Below, in pieces: positions 15,162 to 25,028 of a DNA stretch of 64,000 nt (the first letter of the stretch is position 1; the number at the start of each line of letters is the position of its first letter). Source of the stretch: Rhizobium sp. GTDB lineage: Bacteria; Pseudomonadota; Alphaproteobacteria; Rhizobiales; Rhizobiaceae. Under the pieces are notes generated by a model, which saw nothing but the letters and a program-made list of their open reading frames with translations, did no database searches and had not been told where the DNA came from. Both the position numbers and the translations under genes were made by a program. The DNA is taken from contig PEKW01000002.1 in assembly GCA_002796995.1 (NCBI GenBank), positions 815,990 through 879,989 on the forward strand. Direction: 5' to 3'.

Positions 15162-17612
15162 TCACGACGCCTTGCGCTGCGGAAAACCCTTGGTGAAGCG
15201 GCTGAACTCGTCGAAGGGCAGGGGCTTGGCGAAGGCATAGCCCTGCAGGAAGTCGCAGCCGAGCTGGCGTAGAAGGCCCGCATGGTCGAGGCTTTCGACG
15301 CCCTCGGCCACCGTCTCGACGCCGAGCGAACGGGCGATCTCGATGATCGAGCGCACCAGGGCGCGTTCCTGCGGCGAGTTGACGATCGGCATGACCAGCT
15401 GGCGGTCGATCTTCAGCCGCTTGGGTTTCAGCCGCAGCAGGCTGAGGATCGAGGTATGGCCCGTGCCGAAGTCGTCGATCTCGATGTCGATGCCGAGCGC
15501 CTTGATCTTCTCGATGTTCTCGGTGACCACGTCGTCGCTCTCGTCGAGGAAGATCGACTCCACCAGTTCGAAACAGATGGCGCCGGGGTCGATGGCCAGG
15601 CCGTGCAACTGGTCGACGAGCGTGGCGTCGTGCAGGCGCTTCGACGAGACGTTGACCGAAATGCGCGGCACCTTCACGCCGAGTGCCGTCCAGCGCATCT
15701 GGTCGCGCAGCGCCTTTTCCAGCACCAGCTGGTCGATCCGGGCCATGACGTTCAGCTCTTCGGCGACCTTGATGAAATGGTTGGAGGCTATCACGCCCTT
15801 GTCCGGGTGGTTCCACCGCACCAGCGCTTCCGCACCGGAAAGCTGCATGGTCGAGGTCTCGAACTGCGGCTGGTACCAGACGGTGAACTCGTCGCGTTCG
15901 AGGCCGGTCAGGATCTCGTCAGCCATGCGCTTCTTGGAGACGATGTTGGCCTGCAGGTCGGGGGTGAAGAACTCGTAGCCGTTGCGGCCCTTTTCCTTGG
16001 CCTGGTAGAGCGCGATGTCGGCATTGACCAGGATGCGGCGCGCGTCGGGCGAAATGCCGGAGGCCTGGGCGATGCCGATCGAGATGCCGCAGCGGCAGGA
16101 GAAGCCCTCGAAGTCGATCGGCTTGTTCATCTCGACGATGATGCGTTCGCACAGTTCCGAGATCTCTGCGGCCGGCACGGCGCGTCGGGCGAGAATGACG
16201 AATTCGTCGCCGCCGATGCGCGCCACGAGGTCGCCGCGCGGCACGTTGCGCGACAGCACCCGGGAGGCATGCACCAGCATGGCGTCGCCGGCCGCATGGC
16301 CGAGCGTGTCGTTGATTTCCTTGAAGCGGTCGAGGTCGAGATGCAGGATGGTGAACCGGGTTCGATGGTGCTGGCCGGACTGGCTCAGTTCGTCGAGCTC
16401 CATGTCGAGCTTGCGGCGGTTGGCGAGCGCCGTCAGCGGATCGTGCAGGGCGTTGAACTCGATGCGGTTCTTGGCGAGTTCCAGTTCGAGGTTGCGGCTG
16501 TCGGCGTCCGACTTCGCGGCCCTCAGCTGTTCGGCGAGCAGGGCGTCGGCGGTCACGTCGAAGGCGATGCCGATGATCTTCTTCTTTCCGTCCTTGCCGA
16601 CATGCACCTGGCCCACCGAGCGCACATAGCGCATCTCGTTGTTGGGCAGGACGATGCGCTGGGTGGTGTTGACGGTCGTGCCGGACGCGATGGCCCGGTT
16701 GGTGGCCAGTTGCACCGGCTGCCGGTCGTCCTGGTGGATGGACGACAGCCATTCGTGCCGGGTCACAGGCCGGTTCCTGTTCGGCACGTTGTAGAGCTGG
16801 TGCATCCGGTCGTCCCAGATGGCGGTGGTCGTCACCGGGTCGCCTTCCCAGATGCCGCAATTATAGGAAGCGAGCGCCAGGTCCAGCTTGTGCGACAGTT
16901 CGGACAGCTCGTGCTCGCGGCTCGAAAGCTCGTCGAGCGCCAGCTCCAGTTCGGCATTCTTGATGTCGCTGGTCGCCTTGGCCTCGCGCAGCGCCTGGGT
17001 GAACAGCGTATCGTTGGTGACGTCCCACACGATGCCGGTCAGCCGCGTCGGGCCGTTCTCGCCGTTCGAATGGGCGCCGACCGAGCGCAGATGGCGCGTC
17101 GTTCCGTCGGACAGCGTGATGCGATAGCTGATGTCCCAGCTTTCGGTCGAGCCGCCATGGAGCCGTTCTGTGAAGGCGGCCTCGACTCCCTCGGCATCCT
17201 CGGGATGGATGATCTTGTACCAATGGGCGATGCGGTTGCAGCCCTCGGCGGCGGCAAAGCCGTGCAGGGCGGCGGCACGCGCGTCCCAGGACAGCACGTC
17301 GTCGACCTCGTCGATCTCCCATATGCCGATATTGGCAGTCTCCATGGCCAGGTCGAAACGGCGCGACAGCTCGAGCAGCTTTTCTTCACGGGCCTTCAGC
17401 TGGGCAATGTTGCGGTTGCGCTCGCGCAGCAGGTGGAGGCTGAAGAGAACCGGCACGATCATGGCTAGGCCGGCGACGATGCTGCTGCGCATATCGATCA
17501 CGAGACCGGCGATGACGATCGTCAGGCCGATGAGCGCACCGCCGACGGGAAGGACGAGCGCACCGGGCGTCTGGTTCCCGTTGCGTTGCCGGAATCGATC
17601 TAAGAAACTCAA
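15162..17612 (-). CDS. Membrane-anchored PAS-PAS-GGDEF-EAL protein (c-di-GMP turnover)
   Basis: About 816 residues. Order: two N-terminal transmembrane helices (about residues 15-60), two PAS/PAC modules (each opening with a FDLAMETANIGIWE or LDLALASYNCGIWE type strand), a GGDEF domain with an intact VARIGGDEF, and an EAL domain with GAEALVRW and DFGTGHTS. Both catalytic motifs are intact, so it could make and degrade c-di-GMP. No RxxD inhibitory site precedes GGDEF. The open frame continues to 18017 but there overlaps an upstream gene on the other strand. I propose the TTG at 17610-17612, which has GGGGAA upstream. Confidence 0.85.
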   Translation of the reverse strand: MSFLDRFRQRNGNQTPGALVLPVGGALIGLTIVIAGLVIDMRSSIVAGLAMIVPVLFSLHLLRERNRNIAQLKAREEKLLELSRRFDLAMETANIGIWEIDEVDDVLSWDARAAALHGFAAAEGCNRIAHWYKIIHPEDAEGVEAAFTERLHGGSTESWDISYRITLSDGTTRHLRSVGAHSNGENGPTRLTGIVWDVTNDTLFTQALREAKATSDIKNAELELALDELSSREHELSELSHKLDLALASYNCGIWEGDPVTTTAIWDDRMHQLYNVPNRNRPVTRHEWLSSIHQDDRQPVQLATNRAIASGTTVNTTQRIVLPNNEMRYVRSVGQVHVGKDGKKKIIGIAFDVTADALLAEQLRAAKSDADSRNLELELAKNRIEFNALHDPLTALANRRKLDMELDELSQSGQHHRTRFTILHLDLDRFKEINDTLGHAAGDAMLVHASRVLSRNVPRGDLVARIGGDEFVILARRAVPAAEISELCERIIVEMNKPIDFEGFSCRCGISIGIAQASGISPDARRILVNADIALYQAKEKGRNGYEFFTPDLQANIVSKKRMADEILTGLERDEFTVWYQPQFETSTMQLSGAEALVRWNHPDKGVIASNHFIKVAEELNVMARIDQLVLEKALRDQMRWTALGVKVPRISVNVSSKRLHDATLVDQLHGLAIDPGAICFELVESIFLDESDDVVTENIEKIKALGIDIEIDDFGTGHTSILSLLRLKPKRLKIDRQLVMPIVNSPQERALVRSIIEIARSLGVETVAEGVESLDHAGLLRQLGCDFLQGYAFAKPLPFDEFSRFTKGFPQRKAS

Positions 17613-17925
17613 TGCAGGATATTCCCCAGGTTTGTGAGTCAATCCTAAAGGGCGTCGGTTAATATAGAATTGAATCGCCGATAGTATTGGTGCGCCAATA
17701 CGTTCGCGCCAGAGGTGGATGATTGTGGCAATGCCCGCCTCAGGCGAGAAATTCCGGAAAAATGGGGCAAAGCTTGCGATGCGCCTCGCGGGTGCTTGAA
17801 CCGCGTCGTATTTCCGTTCATCAATCGCACGGAAAATGTCATTGTTACGGGCGATTTTTGCCACATTCTGGAGGCCTATTTTGAGACACATCCTCAATCC
17901 GTCGAGACTGGCAAAGGTAACCCGC
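17613..17925. other. Intergenic region between divergent GGDEF-EAL and DUF1344 genes
   Basis: About 310 bases, AT-richer than the surroundings. It should hold both promoters. I see no clear palindromic operator or RNA gene. An open frame from the GGDEF-EAL gene runs through it but has no family-like sequence. Confidence 0.5.
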
Positions 17926-18186
17926 ATGCGTATGATGATTTCAGTGCTTCTGGCGACTGCGAGCTTCCTCTCGCCGCTCAGCGTGCTGGCGGGAAGCGAC
18001 GATGTCGAAGCGACCATTCAGGCGGTCAATGTCGACGGCCTGAGCCTGGTGCTGGACGACGGGAAGACCTATTCTCTTCCCGAGGAATTCAACTTCGATG
18101 GCCTGCAGAGCGGCGTGAAGGTGATCGTGTTCTTCACCGAGGTCGACGGCAAGCGTGTGGTCGACGATCTGGAAATCGTGCAGTAA
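17926..18186 (+). CDS. Small secreted DUF1344 protein
   Basis: An 86-residue protein with a signal peptide (MRMMISVLLATASFLSPLSVLA, cleaved near residue 22) and a mature part containing EATIQAVNVDGLSLVLDDGKTY and VKVIVFFTEVDGKRVVDD, the short beta-barrel-like DUF1344 layout found almost only in Rhizobiales. A periplasmic location is expected; function is unknown. The ATG at 17926 has AAGGTAA upstream. Longer in-frame starts (from 17836) would bury the signal peptide. Monocistronic, convergent with the phosphatase gene. Confidence 0.8.
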   Translation: MRMMISVLLATASFLSPLSVLAGSDDVEATIQAVNVDGLSLVLDDGKTYSLPEEFNFDGLQSGVKVIVFFTEVDGKRVVDDLEIVQ

Positions 18187-18216
18187 GGGCTTGAGGAAGC
18201 TTTCGTCCGGCGGCTC

Positions 18217-18807
18217 TCAGAGCCAGCCGATCAGGCCGCCGTCGCGGTCGATCTTGAGAATGCGGTCCTGCGGCACGTTCATGTCGCAGGCCTTGTCGCC
18301 GCTCCAGCCGCCGACGATGCGGAAGACGCTGCGCACGATGCCGCCATGGCTGACGCAGACGGTCGGCCGGTCCACGGCGGTGAGCCAGGCGCCCACCCTC
18401 CAGGACAGAATTTCATAGCTTTCGGCATCCTGGCCCGGCGGGATGAAATCCCATTTGTGCTGCGCGCGCGCCTCGACCCGGTCGGGCATGACGCGTTGCA
18501 GTTCCGGAATGGTCGATCCTTCCCAGTCGCCGAAGGACAATTCGATCAGGCGGGGATCGGTGCGGTAGTCGTGCGGGTCGAGGCCCATGGCGGCGCGCAC
18601 CCGTTCCATGGTCTCGCGCGTGCGGCCGAGCGGGGAGGCGACATAGTCGAAGGCGGTAGCCCGATCGCCGAGTTCCTCCGCCAGACGCCTGCCGTTCTCG
18701 CTCGCCTGGCGCCGCCCGTTCTCGTTGAGCCCGATGTCCTTCTGCCCTTGCAGCCGGCCCTCGGCATTCCAGTCGGTCTGGCCGTGACGGATCAGATAGA
18801 TGAGCAC
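18217..18807 (-). CDS. Histidine phosphatase (phosphoglycerate-mutase-like)
   Basis: A 196-residue protein with the catalytic LIRHGQTDWNAEGRLQG (phosphohistidine in RHG), a second catalytic segment ASPLGRTRETMER, the acid ELSFGDWEG and the late VCVSHGGIVRS. It is a cofactor-independent-of-substrate acid phosphatase-type member rather than glycolytic GpmA, which is longer; the substrate is unknown. It starts with GTG, 23 bases after the fabI stop on the same strand, so it is probably co-transcribed with fabI. Confidence 0.88.
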   Translation of the reverse strand: MLIYLIRHGQTDWNAEGRLQGQKDIGLNENGRRQASENGRRLAEELGDRATAFDYVASPLGRTRETMERVRAAMGLDPHDYRTDPRLIELSFGDWEGSTIPELQRVMPDRVEARAQHKWDFIPPGQDAESYEILSWRVGAWLTAVDRPTVCVSHGGIVRSVFRIVGGWSGDKACDMNVPQDRILKIDRDGGLIGWL

Positions 18808-18830
18808 GGCATGCGACCTCGAACTGGAGA

Positions 18831-19649
18831 CTATTCCTTGGCGACGGTGATATCCGGCGCATCCACCGCCTTCATGCCGACGGTGTGATAGCCGGAATCC
18901 ACATGGTGGACCTCGCCGGTCACGCCGGTCGACAGATCCGACAGGAGATACATGCCCGACTTGCCGACTTCATCGGTCGTCACGTTGCGCTTCAGCGGCG
19001 AATTGTACTCGTTCCACTTCAGGATGTAGCGGAAGTCGCCGATGCCGGAGGCGGCCAGCGTCTTGATCGGGCCGGCCGAAATGGCGTTGACGCGAATACC
19101 GCGGCCGCCCATGTCGACGGCGAGGTAGCGCACGGAAGCCTCGAGCGCTGCCTTGGCGACGCCCATGACGTTATAATGCGGCATGACCTTCTCGGCACCG
19201 TAATAGGTGAGCGTCAGGATCGAGCCGCCGTCGTTCATGATCTTTTCGGCGCGTGCGGCAACCGCGGTGAACGAGTAGACGGAAATGTCCATCGTGCGCT
19301 GGAAGTTGTCGCGCGTCGTCTCGATGTAGCGGCCGGTCAGTTCGTCCTTGTCGGAAAACGCGATGGCATGCACGACGAAGTCGATCTTGCCCCACTTGTC
19401 TTCCAGGTTCTTGAACACGGCGTCGACACTGTCGAGATTGGTCACGTCGCAGTCGCCCGCCATGAAGGCGTCGAGTTCCTGCGCCAGCGGTTCGACGCGC
19501 TTCTTCAGCGCTTCGCCTTGCCAGGTGAAAGCGATTTCGGCTCCCTGTTCATGACAGGCCTTGGCGATGCCCCACGCGATCGAGCGATTGTTTGCGACGC
19601 CCATGATGATGCCGCGCTTGCCTGCCATAAGGCCGGAACCTTGAGCCAT
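18831..19649 (-). CDS. fabI: Enoyl-[acyl-carrier-protein] reductase (NADH)
   Basis: A 272-residue FabI, which reduces trans-2-enoyl-ACP in type II fatty-acid elongation. It has the FabI form of the nucleotide loop (GIIMGVANNRSIAWGIAKA), the AIAFSDKDELTGRY segment, and the active-site Tyr-x6-Lys in HYNVMGVAKAALE. It also has the conserved NAISAGPIKTLAASGI loop targeted by triclosan. AGGGAGC precedes the ATG. It lies downstream of a DnaJ-like gene (122-base gap) and upstream of a phosphatase on the same strand. Confidence 0.96.
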   Translation of the reverse strand: MAQGSGLMAGKRGIIMGVANNRSIAWGIAKACHEQGAEIAFTWQGEALKKRVEPLAQELDAFMAGDCDVTNLDSVDAVFKNLEDKWGKIDFVVHAIAFSDKDELTGRYIETTRDNFQRTMDISVYSFTAVAARAEKIMNDGGSILTLTYYGAEKVMPHYNVMGVAKAALEASVRYLAVDMGGRGIRVNAISAGPIKTLAASGIGDFRYILKWNEYNSPLKRNVTTDEVGKSGMYLLSDLSTGVTGEVHHVDSGYHTVGMKAVDAPDITVAKE

Positions 19650-19771
19650 GTTTTGCTCCCTAAGACTTTCGATTGACCCTGCCTATGGCATAGCCGGCAT
19701 CACGGTTCAAGATTGCACCGGATCATCAACTGTAAGGCAGCGTAACAAAGGGTGTGATCGTTACAAATACT

Positions 19772-20995
19772 TCATAAAAACAGGCCTTCGCGCATGACGC
19801 GCATCAAATCGGTGACTTTGTCGTCCGGCTTTTCCCACAGCATGACGCGCAGTTCCACGGCCAGCGCGCCGCGGCCGCCCTCGTCGTTGTAGAGGCCGAG
19901 GTCGTCGAGGCGGATCACCTGGTCGGAGCTCGACCAGGCCGGAATGGTGACGCTGAGCGGCCCGTTGGGCGTCTCGACCGAAGCCTCGCAACCCAGCACC
20001 GCATCCTCGAGCGTGATCGGCAGGACCGTCTTCAGGTCGTAGCCATCGACGGTGAACTTCTCGTTCTTGGCCACGCGCAAGGTGACCGCCACGTCGCCGC
20101 GGCCCATGCCCTGCAACTTCAGGCCCTGGCCCTTGAGCCGAACCACATGTCCCTGGGTGACGCCGCTTTCGAGCGGAACGCGCAGCTCGCGGCCGTCGGA
20201 GAGCGTGATCGGCACCGGCTTCTGCGCCAGCAGGTCGTCGATGGTGACGGTCGCCTCGACCACCAGGTCGGGGGCCTTTTCCGGCGGCGGCTGGATGCCG
20301 CGAATGCGGCGGACGAAGGAACTCAGCAGTTCAATCGGCGCGAGGATGGAGACCGGCTTGGGCGCGCCCGACGGCTCGCTGTTCTCGGCGCGTTCGGCTT
20401 CTGCCTCGGTTTCGCGTTTCAGCGTTTCGGCAGCCGCCGCCGCCTCCGGCGTGTCGCCGAAGATGCGCGAGACGACGGCCTCGGGGCTTTCGCCCGCGCC
20501 GTCGGTCTTCGCCTGGCTCTGTGTCTGGGCCTGGGCTTGAGGTTGCGCCTGAGACTGGGATTGCGCCTGGGCGCCGCCGGTCTGGGCCTGGGGCTTTTCC
20601 GCCTTGGCCTGAGCGGCCTGCGCTGGCTGCGCCTGCTTGTCGGCTTTCGCCTTCTCGGCTTCGGCGCGTGCGAGCTCGGCGAGGATCCGTTCGGCATTCG
20701 CCTTGGCGATCTTGGCCTTCTCGGCCGCCTCACGGGCCGCCTGGCGCTGCTGCATGATCGTCTGCTCCCGCTCGAGAGCTTCGACCTTGTCGCGCTGCTG
20801 GTCATAGCGGCTGCGCTTGGCCGGGTCTTTCAGGACCTCGTAGGCGCGGCCGACTTCGGTGAAGCGGCGATTGGCGTCCGGGTCGTCACGGTTCTGGTCG
20901 GGATGCACGCTTTTCGCCTTCGTCCGCCAGGCCGACTTGATCTCATCGGCTCCCGCATCGCGCTTTACGCCGAGCACTGAATAGAAATCGCGCAT
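19772..20995 (-). CDS. DnaJ-class co-chaperone with Ala/Gln-rich linker
   Basis: A 407-residue class-B J-domain protein. The J domain (1-66) has the HPD motif in [19 protein letters not shown] charged coiled-coil (about 70-120) and an Ala/Gln/Ser-rich low-complexity linker (about 120-175, [14 protein letters not shown]) follow. The C-terminal part (about 235-395) has two beta-sandwich substrate-binding repeats ([25 protein letters not shown]). No zinc-finger CxxCxGxG repeats are present, so it is CbpA-like rather than DnaJ proper. It probably stimulates DnaK. The unusually long linker should make it migrate anomalously. Confidence 0.88.
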   Translation of the reverse strand: MRDFYSVLGVKRDAGADEIKSAWRTKAKSVHPDQNRDDPDANRRFTEVGRAYEVLKDPAKRSRYDQQRDKVEALEREQTIMQQRQAAREAAEKAKIAKANAERILAELARAEAEKAKADKQAQPAQAAQAKAEKPQAQTGGAQAQSQSQAQPQAQAQTQSQAKTDGAGESPEAVVSRIFGDTPEAAAAAETLKRETEAEAERAENSEPSGAPKPVSILAPIELLSSFVRRIRGIQPPPEKAPDLVVEATVTIDDLLAQKPVPITLSDGRELRVPLESGVTQGHVVRLKGQGLKLQGMGRGDVAVTLRVAKNEKFTVDGYDLKTVLPITLEDAVLGCEASVETPNGPLSVTIPAWSSSDQVIRLDDLGLYNDEGGRGALAVELRVMLWEKPDDKVTDLMRVMREGLFL

Positions 20996-21179
20996 CTAGG
21001 CCACCAATTAAGAATAGACCGGCACTGCCATTCTTGGCCATCCGCCGGCAAGAAACACCTCCCGATCCGCAGTCTTCATGGCGGCCGGATTTACAATTGC
21101 CAGAGTATGACAAGAAGATGCTAATCAGTGGTTACGTGAAAAGCCGGCGATCCGGGCCGGACGTCGGCCAGGAGGGATG

Positions 21180-21629
21180 TCAGGGCTGCCGGTTGAAGCT
21201 CATCAGCTGCCACTGGCCGGAGCCCGCGGTGCAGGTCTTGCCGGAGAAATAGGCGATGCCTTCGTAGGAATGACGCGTGGTGGAGAAGTTGCGGCAAACC
21301 ACGCCGTTCGACTTCTGCTCCTCGATCGCCGTGACCACGCCGGCGCTGCCGGTCGTTGCATTGGCCCAGGGCAGGGGGCTGCCGATGCGCGACAGATCGG
21401 CTGAGGATACGGCGTTCTGCACGGTCAGCTCGTCGGAGCGGCCTTCCGCGGTGTTCTTCTTCGCCACGGTGCTGGTGGAGATCGATCGATCCACATCCGA
21501 GCCGAAGAGGTCCATGCTGCCACCGAAGCAACCGCTCATCGGCAGCGTCGCGGCAAGAACGATGAGTAAACTGCTTTTACCCAACGGCCCGCCCTTTTTG
21601 CGCTCGTTCGACTTTGCTATGTCTCTCAA
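21180..21629 (-). CDS. RT0821/Lpp0805-type surface lipoprotein
   Basis: A 149-residue protein with a lipoprotein signal ending in LPMSGC (lipobox; Cys near residue 34) and a C-terminal domain [17 protein letters not shown] followed by [34 protein letters not shown]. This matches the alphaproteobacterial 17-kDa-antigen-like surface proteins named after RT0821/Lpp0805. It is probably anchored in the outer membrane; function is unknown. The predicted start is TTG at 21629, after CAGGACG. Divergent from pdxH. Confidence 0.75.
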   Translation of the reverse strand: MRDIAKSNERKKGGPLGKSSLLIVLAATLPMSGCFGGSMDLFGSDVDRSISTSTVAKKNTAEGRSDELTVQNAVSSADLSRIGSPLPWANATTGSAGVVTAIEEQKSNGVVCRNFSTTRHSYEGIAYFSGKTCTAGSGQWQLMSFNRQP

Positions 21630-21695
21630 TGGGCGTCCTGTCCAGTGTTAAGACCCTGGGCAATGCTGATGAAATTCGGGAGCATTCGAATCAAT

Positions 21696-22316
21696 ATGTC
21701 AGAGACTGGGTTAACAAGCAGTGACTTTACCGAGGAAAACGAACCTTTCGCACTGTTCGGTGCGTGGCTGAAGGACGCAGAGGCCTCGGAGATCAACGAT
21801 CCCAACGCCGTAGCGGTTGCAACCGTGGATGAGAACGGCCTGCCGAATGTGCGCATGGTCCTGCTCAAGGAATTCGATTCCCGGGGTTTTGTCTTCTACA
21901 CGAATTTCGAGAGCCAGAAGGGACAGGAAATTCTCGGCCAGAAAAAGGCAGCCATGTGCTTCCACTGGAAAACGCTGCGGCGTCAGGTCCGTCTGCGCGG
22001 CGAGGTCGAGGTGGTTTCCGACGAGGAAGCCGACGCCTACTACCGCTCCCGGCCGCTCGGCAGCCGCATCGGCGCCTGGGCGTCGAAGCAGTCGCGCCCG
22101 CTGGAAGGCCGGTTCGCGCTGGAAAAGGCCGTCGCCGAATATACCGCCCGCTATGCCTTCGGCGAGGTGCCGCGGCCGGCCCACTGGTCCGGTTTCCGCA
22201 TCAAGCCGGTGTCGATCGAGTTCTGGCACGATCGCAAGTTCCGGCTGCACGACCGCATCGAGTTTCGCCGCGAGACGCCGGATGCGCCCTGGCACAAGGT
22301 GCGGATGTATCCCTGA
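21696..22316 (+). CDS. pdxH: Pyridoxamine 5'-phosphate oxidase
   Basis: A 206-residue PdxH, the FMN-dependent oxidase that makes PLP from PNP or PMP. Signatures are [78 protein letters not shown] and the C-terminal [10 protein letters not shown]...W followed by RMYP. The ATG at 21696 ([11 protein letters not shown]) gives the usual length; the open frame could begin 17 codons earlier. PLP is also the ligand of the MocR regulator in this window, but no direct link is shown. Confidence 0.95.
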   Translation: MSETGLTSSDFTEENEPFALFGAWLKDAEASEINDPNAVAVATVDENGLPNVRMVLLKEFDSRGFVFYTNFESQKGQEILGQKKAAMCFHWKTLRRQVRLRGEVEVVSDEEADAYYRSRPLGSRIGAWASKQSRPLEGRFALEKAVAEYTARYAFGEVPRPAHWSGFRIKPVSIEFWHDRKFRLHDRIEFRRETPDAPWHKVRMYP

Positions 22317-22327
22317 TCGTCATGCCG

Positions 22328-22350
22328 GGCCGGCGGCTTTGTCGCCGGCC
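22328..22350. terminator. Hairpin between convergent pdxH and deacetylase genes
   Basis: Eight-base arms GGCCGGCG and CGCCGGCC with a seven-base loop, 12 bases after the pdxH stop. No T-run follows, so terminator function is uncertain. Confidence 0.4.
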
Positions 22351-22367
22351 TCGATCGTCCGGACGGA

Positions 22368-23411
22368 TCAGCCCGTGAGGCGGAAGGGAATGCCGGAGGC
22401 GAGGGCCGCGACATAGCGCGGCTTCTGGAAATAGCCGTTGAGCGAAATGCGCGGCAGAAGCATGGGCTGGTCGAGCGCCGAAGCGTCGATCGTCGCTGCC
22501 CGGGTCGTCACGGCAAGGGTGAAGCCGGCCTGAGCGGCGAGGTCCGCGATTCGCTTCGTGGCGCTGCGCGCATCGCCGTAGGGGTAGGCGAAACTGGCCG
22601 GTCGCCGTCCCGTCAGCGTCTCGACATAGTCGGCGCTGCCCGAAAGCTCGTCGAGCGCTTCCGCATCGGTGAGAAAGTCCAGCGCGCGGTGGCTGAGGGT
22701 GTGGGCGCCGAGACTGGCGAGCGGATGGCGGGCAAATGTCCGCAGCTCGTCGGCCGTCATCACCAGTTGCGCGACCATTGCCGTCGGGTCGATGCCGACG
22801 CTGCGCGCCGCCGCATCGAGCCGGGCGATCGCCAGGCTCTCCGCAGGTCCGCAGATCGCGTCGCAGATGAGATCGCAGACCGCCCGCTTCGCCGCGATCG
22901 AGGTGACGACGTGGGTCTTCGGGCCGCCGTCGGTTTCGATGGTGAAGCGGTCTGTGGCGTTGAGCAGGGCTTCCGCGGTCTCCCACCACAGGGTGTGGCT
23001 GCGTTCGCTGAATCCCTTGGTGACGAAGACGGTGAAGGGTACGCCGTGCCGCTCGAAGACGGGCAGGGCATGTTCGGCATTGTCACGATAGCCGTCGTCG
23101 AGCGTAAAGACGGCAAAGGGCGGCCCGTCCGGCGAGCCTTCGAGCAGGCGCGGCACGTCGTCGAGCGCCACGAACCGGTAACCCTCGGCCTTCAGCTGCC
23201 GGATGGCCGCGTCCAGGAAGACCGGCGTTATCTCGAGATGTCCGTTCGCATCGAGCGGCCGGGGCCGGTGCGGTCGCACGTGATGCAGGGTGAAGATCGC
23301 GCCGCGGCCGCGCGCCGCGCGCATGGCGCCGAGACGGCTGATAAGCCGGGACGCTTCCAGCCCGCCGGTGATCGCGGCCCTGCGCACGTAGCTTTTCAGG
23401 ATGGCCTTCAT
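22368..23411 (-). CDS. Polysaccharide deacetylase family protein (NodB homology)
   Basis: A 347-residue carbohydrate esterase family 4 protein. The metal-binding first motif is FTLDDGYRDN (about residues 100-109). The second motif is a His-rich LGAHTLSHRAL (about 235-245, HxxxH), and a later SFAYPYGDARS supplies the arginine/tyrosine region. No signal peptide is evident. Likely roles are trimming acetyl groups from a cell-surface polysaccharide. It follows pdxH on the opposite strand and stands alone. Confidence 0.85.
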   Translation of the reverse strand: MKAILKSYVRRAAITGGLEASRLISRLGAMRAARGRGAIFTLHHVRPHRPRPLDANGHLEITPVFLDAAIRQLKAEGYRFVALDDVPRLLEGSPDGPPFAVFTLDDGYRDNAEHALPVFERHGVPFTVFVTKGFSERSHTLWWETAEALLNATDRFTIETDGGPKTHVVTSIAAKRAVCDLICDAICGPAESLAIARLDAAARSVGIDPTAMVAQLVMTADELRTFARHPLASLGAHTLSHRALDFLTDAEALDELSGSADYVETLTGRRPASFAYPYGDARSATKRIADLAAQAGFTLAVTTRAATIDASALDQPMLLPRISLNGYFQKPRYVAALASGIPFRLTG

Positions 23412-23531
23412 TGTCCTTGCCCGGTTTGCGTCGCAACATTGCCCTCCAGACTATGCGGCCGGCGTTAAGCCTTGTTGAATGGCTTCTGCCTGTTTTTGGC
23501 GTGCCGGCGTTTCCGATGCGACCGGCGGTGG

Positions 23532-24989
23532 TCATCGCATCAGCGTGACTGCACGGCGCGCCGCCAGCGAGGCAGGGATTGCCCAGACGAGCGCGATGGC
23601 GAAGGTGAGCGTCAGCACGCCGCGCATCGCCTCCGCCGATTGCGCCACGGCCAGCCCCGCGCCATTGGCGCTGATGCCCGCAAGCGCGGCACCGAGCGCG
23701 AAGCCGGCTGATTGCAGCGTCGGCAGCAGGGCCGAGGTCTTGTCGCGCTCATGACCCGGCGTCGCCTCCATCAGCATCTGGCTGAGATAGCCCCAGCTCA
23801 GACCGAAGGCCGCGCCGATGGCGACCTGCGCGGCCGCCAGCATGGCGATGTTCACGGTCCCGATCGCGCCGGCGAGGGTGGCAAAGCCGAGGACCAGCAG
23901 CAGGGGGCCGAGCCAGATCGCCGTCTGCCGCGACCGCTCCGTCCTGAGGTTGGCGACGCCGATCGCCGTGAGGCTCCAGCTGATCGCCATCAGCGCACCG
24001 AGCGCGCCGGCAAGCGTCGGGCGATAGCCGAACAGATATTGCAGCGAATAGACGAGATAGACGCTGCTGGTCGCCTGCGACAGCGGCATGAGCAGGATGA
24101 CCCAGAGCCCGAGGCCGAGCGGCGAGCGGGTGGAAAACGCGCCCTGCGGAAGGATCGAATCCTCCGCGCCCCGGTCGAGGCGGACCGCGCCGAGCACCAG
24201 GACCAGGGCTCCCCCGATCAGGGCCGTGGTGGCGACGACGGAACCGGCAAGCCCCGCTACCAGCATGGCGACGAGGCCGGCCGACAGCAGGGCGAGCCTG
24301 AGGGTCGGAAATTGCAGCCGCCGGCCGGCTTCCCGACCGGACGGCACGAGGATCAGCGCGAGCAGCAGGAAGAGGGCGATGAGCGGCGCGTTGACGAGAA
24401 AGGCGACCCGCCAGGAAAAGGCTTCCGTCAGCGAGCCGGCCAGCACCGGCCCGCCGAAGGCGGCGATGGCCCACACGCTCGCTTCCGCGCCGAACACTTT
24501 CGGAACCAGCGCGGGCGGGAACATTTCGGGGATCAGCGCGTAGCAGATGGCGGCGATGATGCCTTCGCCGATGCCCTGGCAGATCCGTCCGAAGAGCACG
24601 GTATTCATGTCCGAGGCGAAGGCGGCCGCCAGCGTTCCGGCCAGGAAGAGCAGGGCGGCGGCGAAGAGCACAGTCCTTGCCCCGTAGCGCTGCTTGAGCA
24701 GCGCGGCACTCGCGCCGGCGACGATCGACGCGACCAGATAGAGCGTCATCGACCACGGCAGGAGTTCCGCACCGCCGATCTCGCCGACCGCCGTCGGCAG
24801 CACCGTGCTGACCAGGAAGCCGTTGAAGGCATAGAGCGCCACGCCCATGCACAGCATCGTCGTCGTCGCGAGATAGCGCGGGGCGAGAAGCTCGGCCCAG
24901 CGCCCGCTCGCCTCTTTCTCCGGCGCAAGACCGGACGCGGCGGCAGCCGGCGATCCCGCGACGTTCGGCACTTCTGTCTCTGGGTGCAT
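23532..24989 (-). CDS. MFS efflux transporter
   Basis: A 485-residue major facilitator with 12-14 helices and a cytoplasmic N-terminal tail of about 35 residues. The DHA-type motifs are VSTVLPTAVGEIGG in helix 1, FGRICQGIGEGIIAAICY (motif B region) and SWRVAFLVNAPLIALFLL (motif C region), which favours proton-driven drug export. A MerR/SoxR-type promoter lies directly upstream, suggesting induction by redox-active compounds. No soxR gene is in the window. AGGA precedes the ATG at 24989. Confidence 0.85.
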   Translation of the reverse strand: MHPETEVPNVAGSPAAAASGLAPEKEASGRWAELLAPRYLATTTMLCMGVALYAFNGFLVSTVLPTAVGEIGGAELLPWSMTLYLVASIVAGASAALLKQRYGARTVLFAAALLFLAGTLAAAFASDMNTVLFGRICQGIGEGIIAAICYALIPEMFPPALVPKVFGAEASVWAIAAFGGPVLAGSLTEAFSWRVAFLVNAPLIALFLLLALILVPSGREAGRRLQFPTLRLALLSAGLVAMLVAGLAGSVVATTALIGGALVLVLGAVRLDRGAEDSILPQGAFSTRSPLGLGLWVILLMPLSQATSSVYLVYSLQYLFGYRPTLAGALGALMAISWSLTAIGVANLRTERSRQTAIWLGPLLLVLGFATLAGAIGTVNIAMLAAAQVAIGAAFGLSWGYLSQMLMEATPGHERDKTSALLPTLQSAGFALGAALAGISANGAGLAVAQSAEAMRGVLTLTFAIALVWAIPASLAARRAVTLMR

Positions 24990-25028
24990 GAGTCCTGTTT
25001 CCTCGTCCTGGATTGCGCGTCGGACCGG

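Noticed and set aside
22328-22350. A REP element after pdxH
   Set aside because: A single simple GC hairpin between convergent genes is better explained as a weak terminator.
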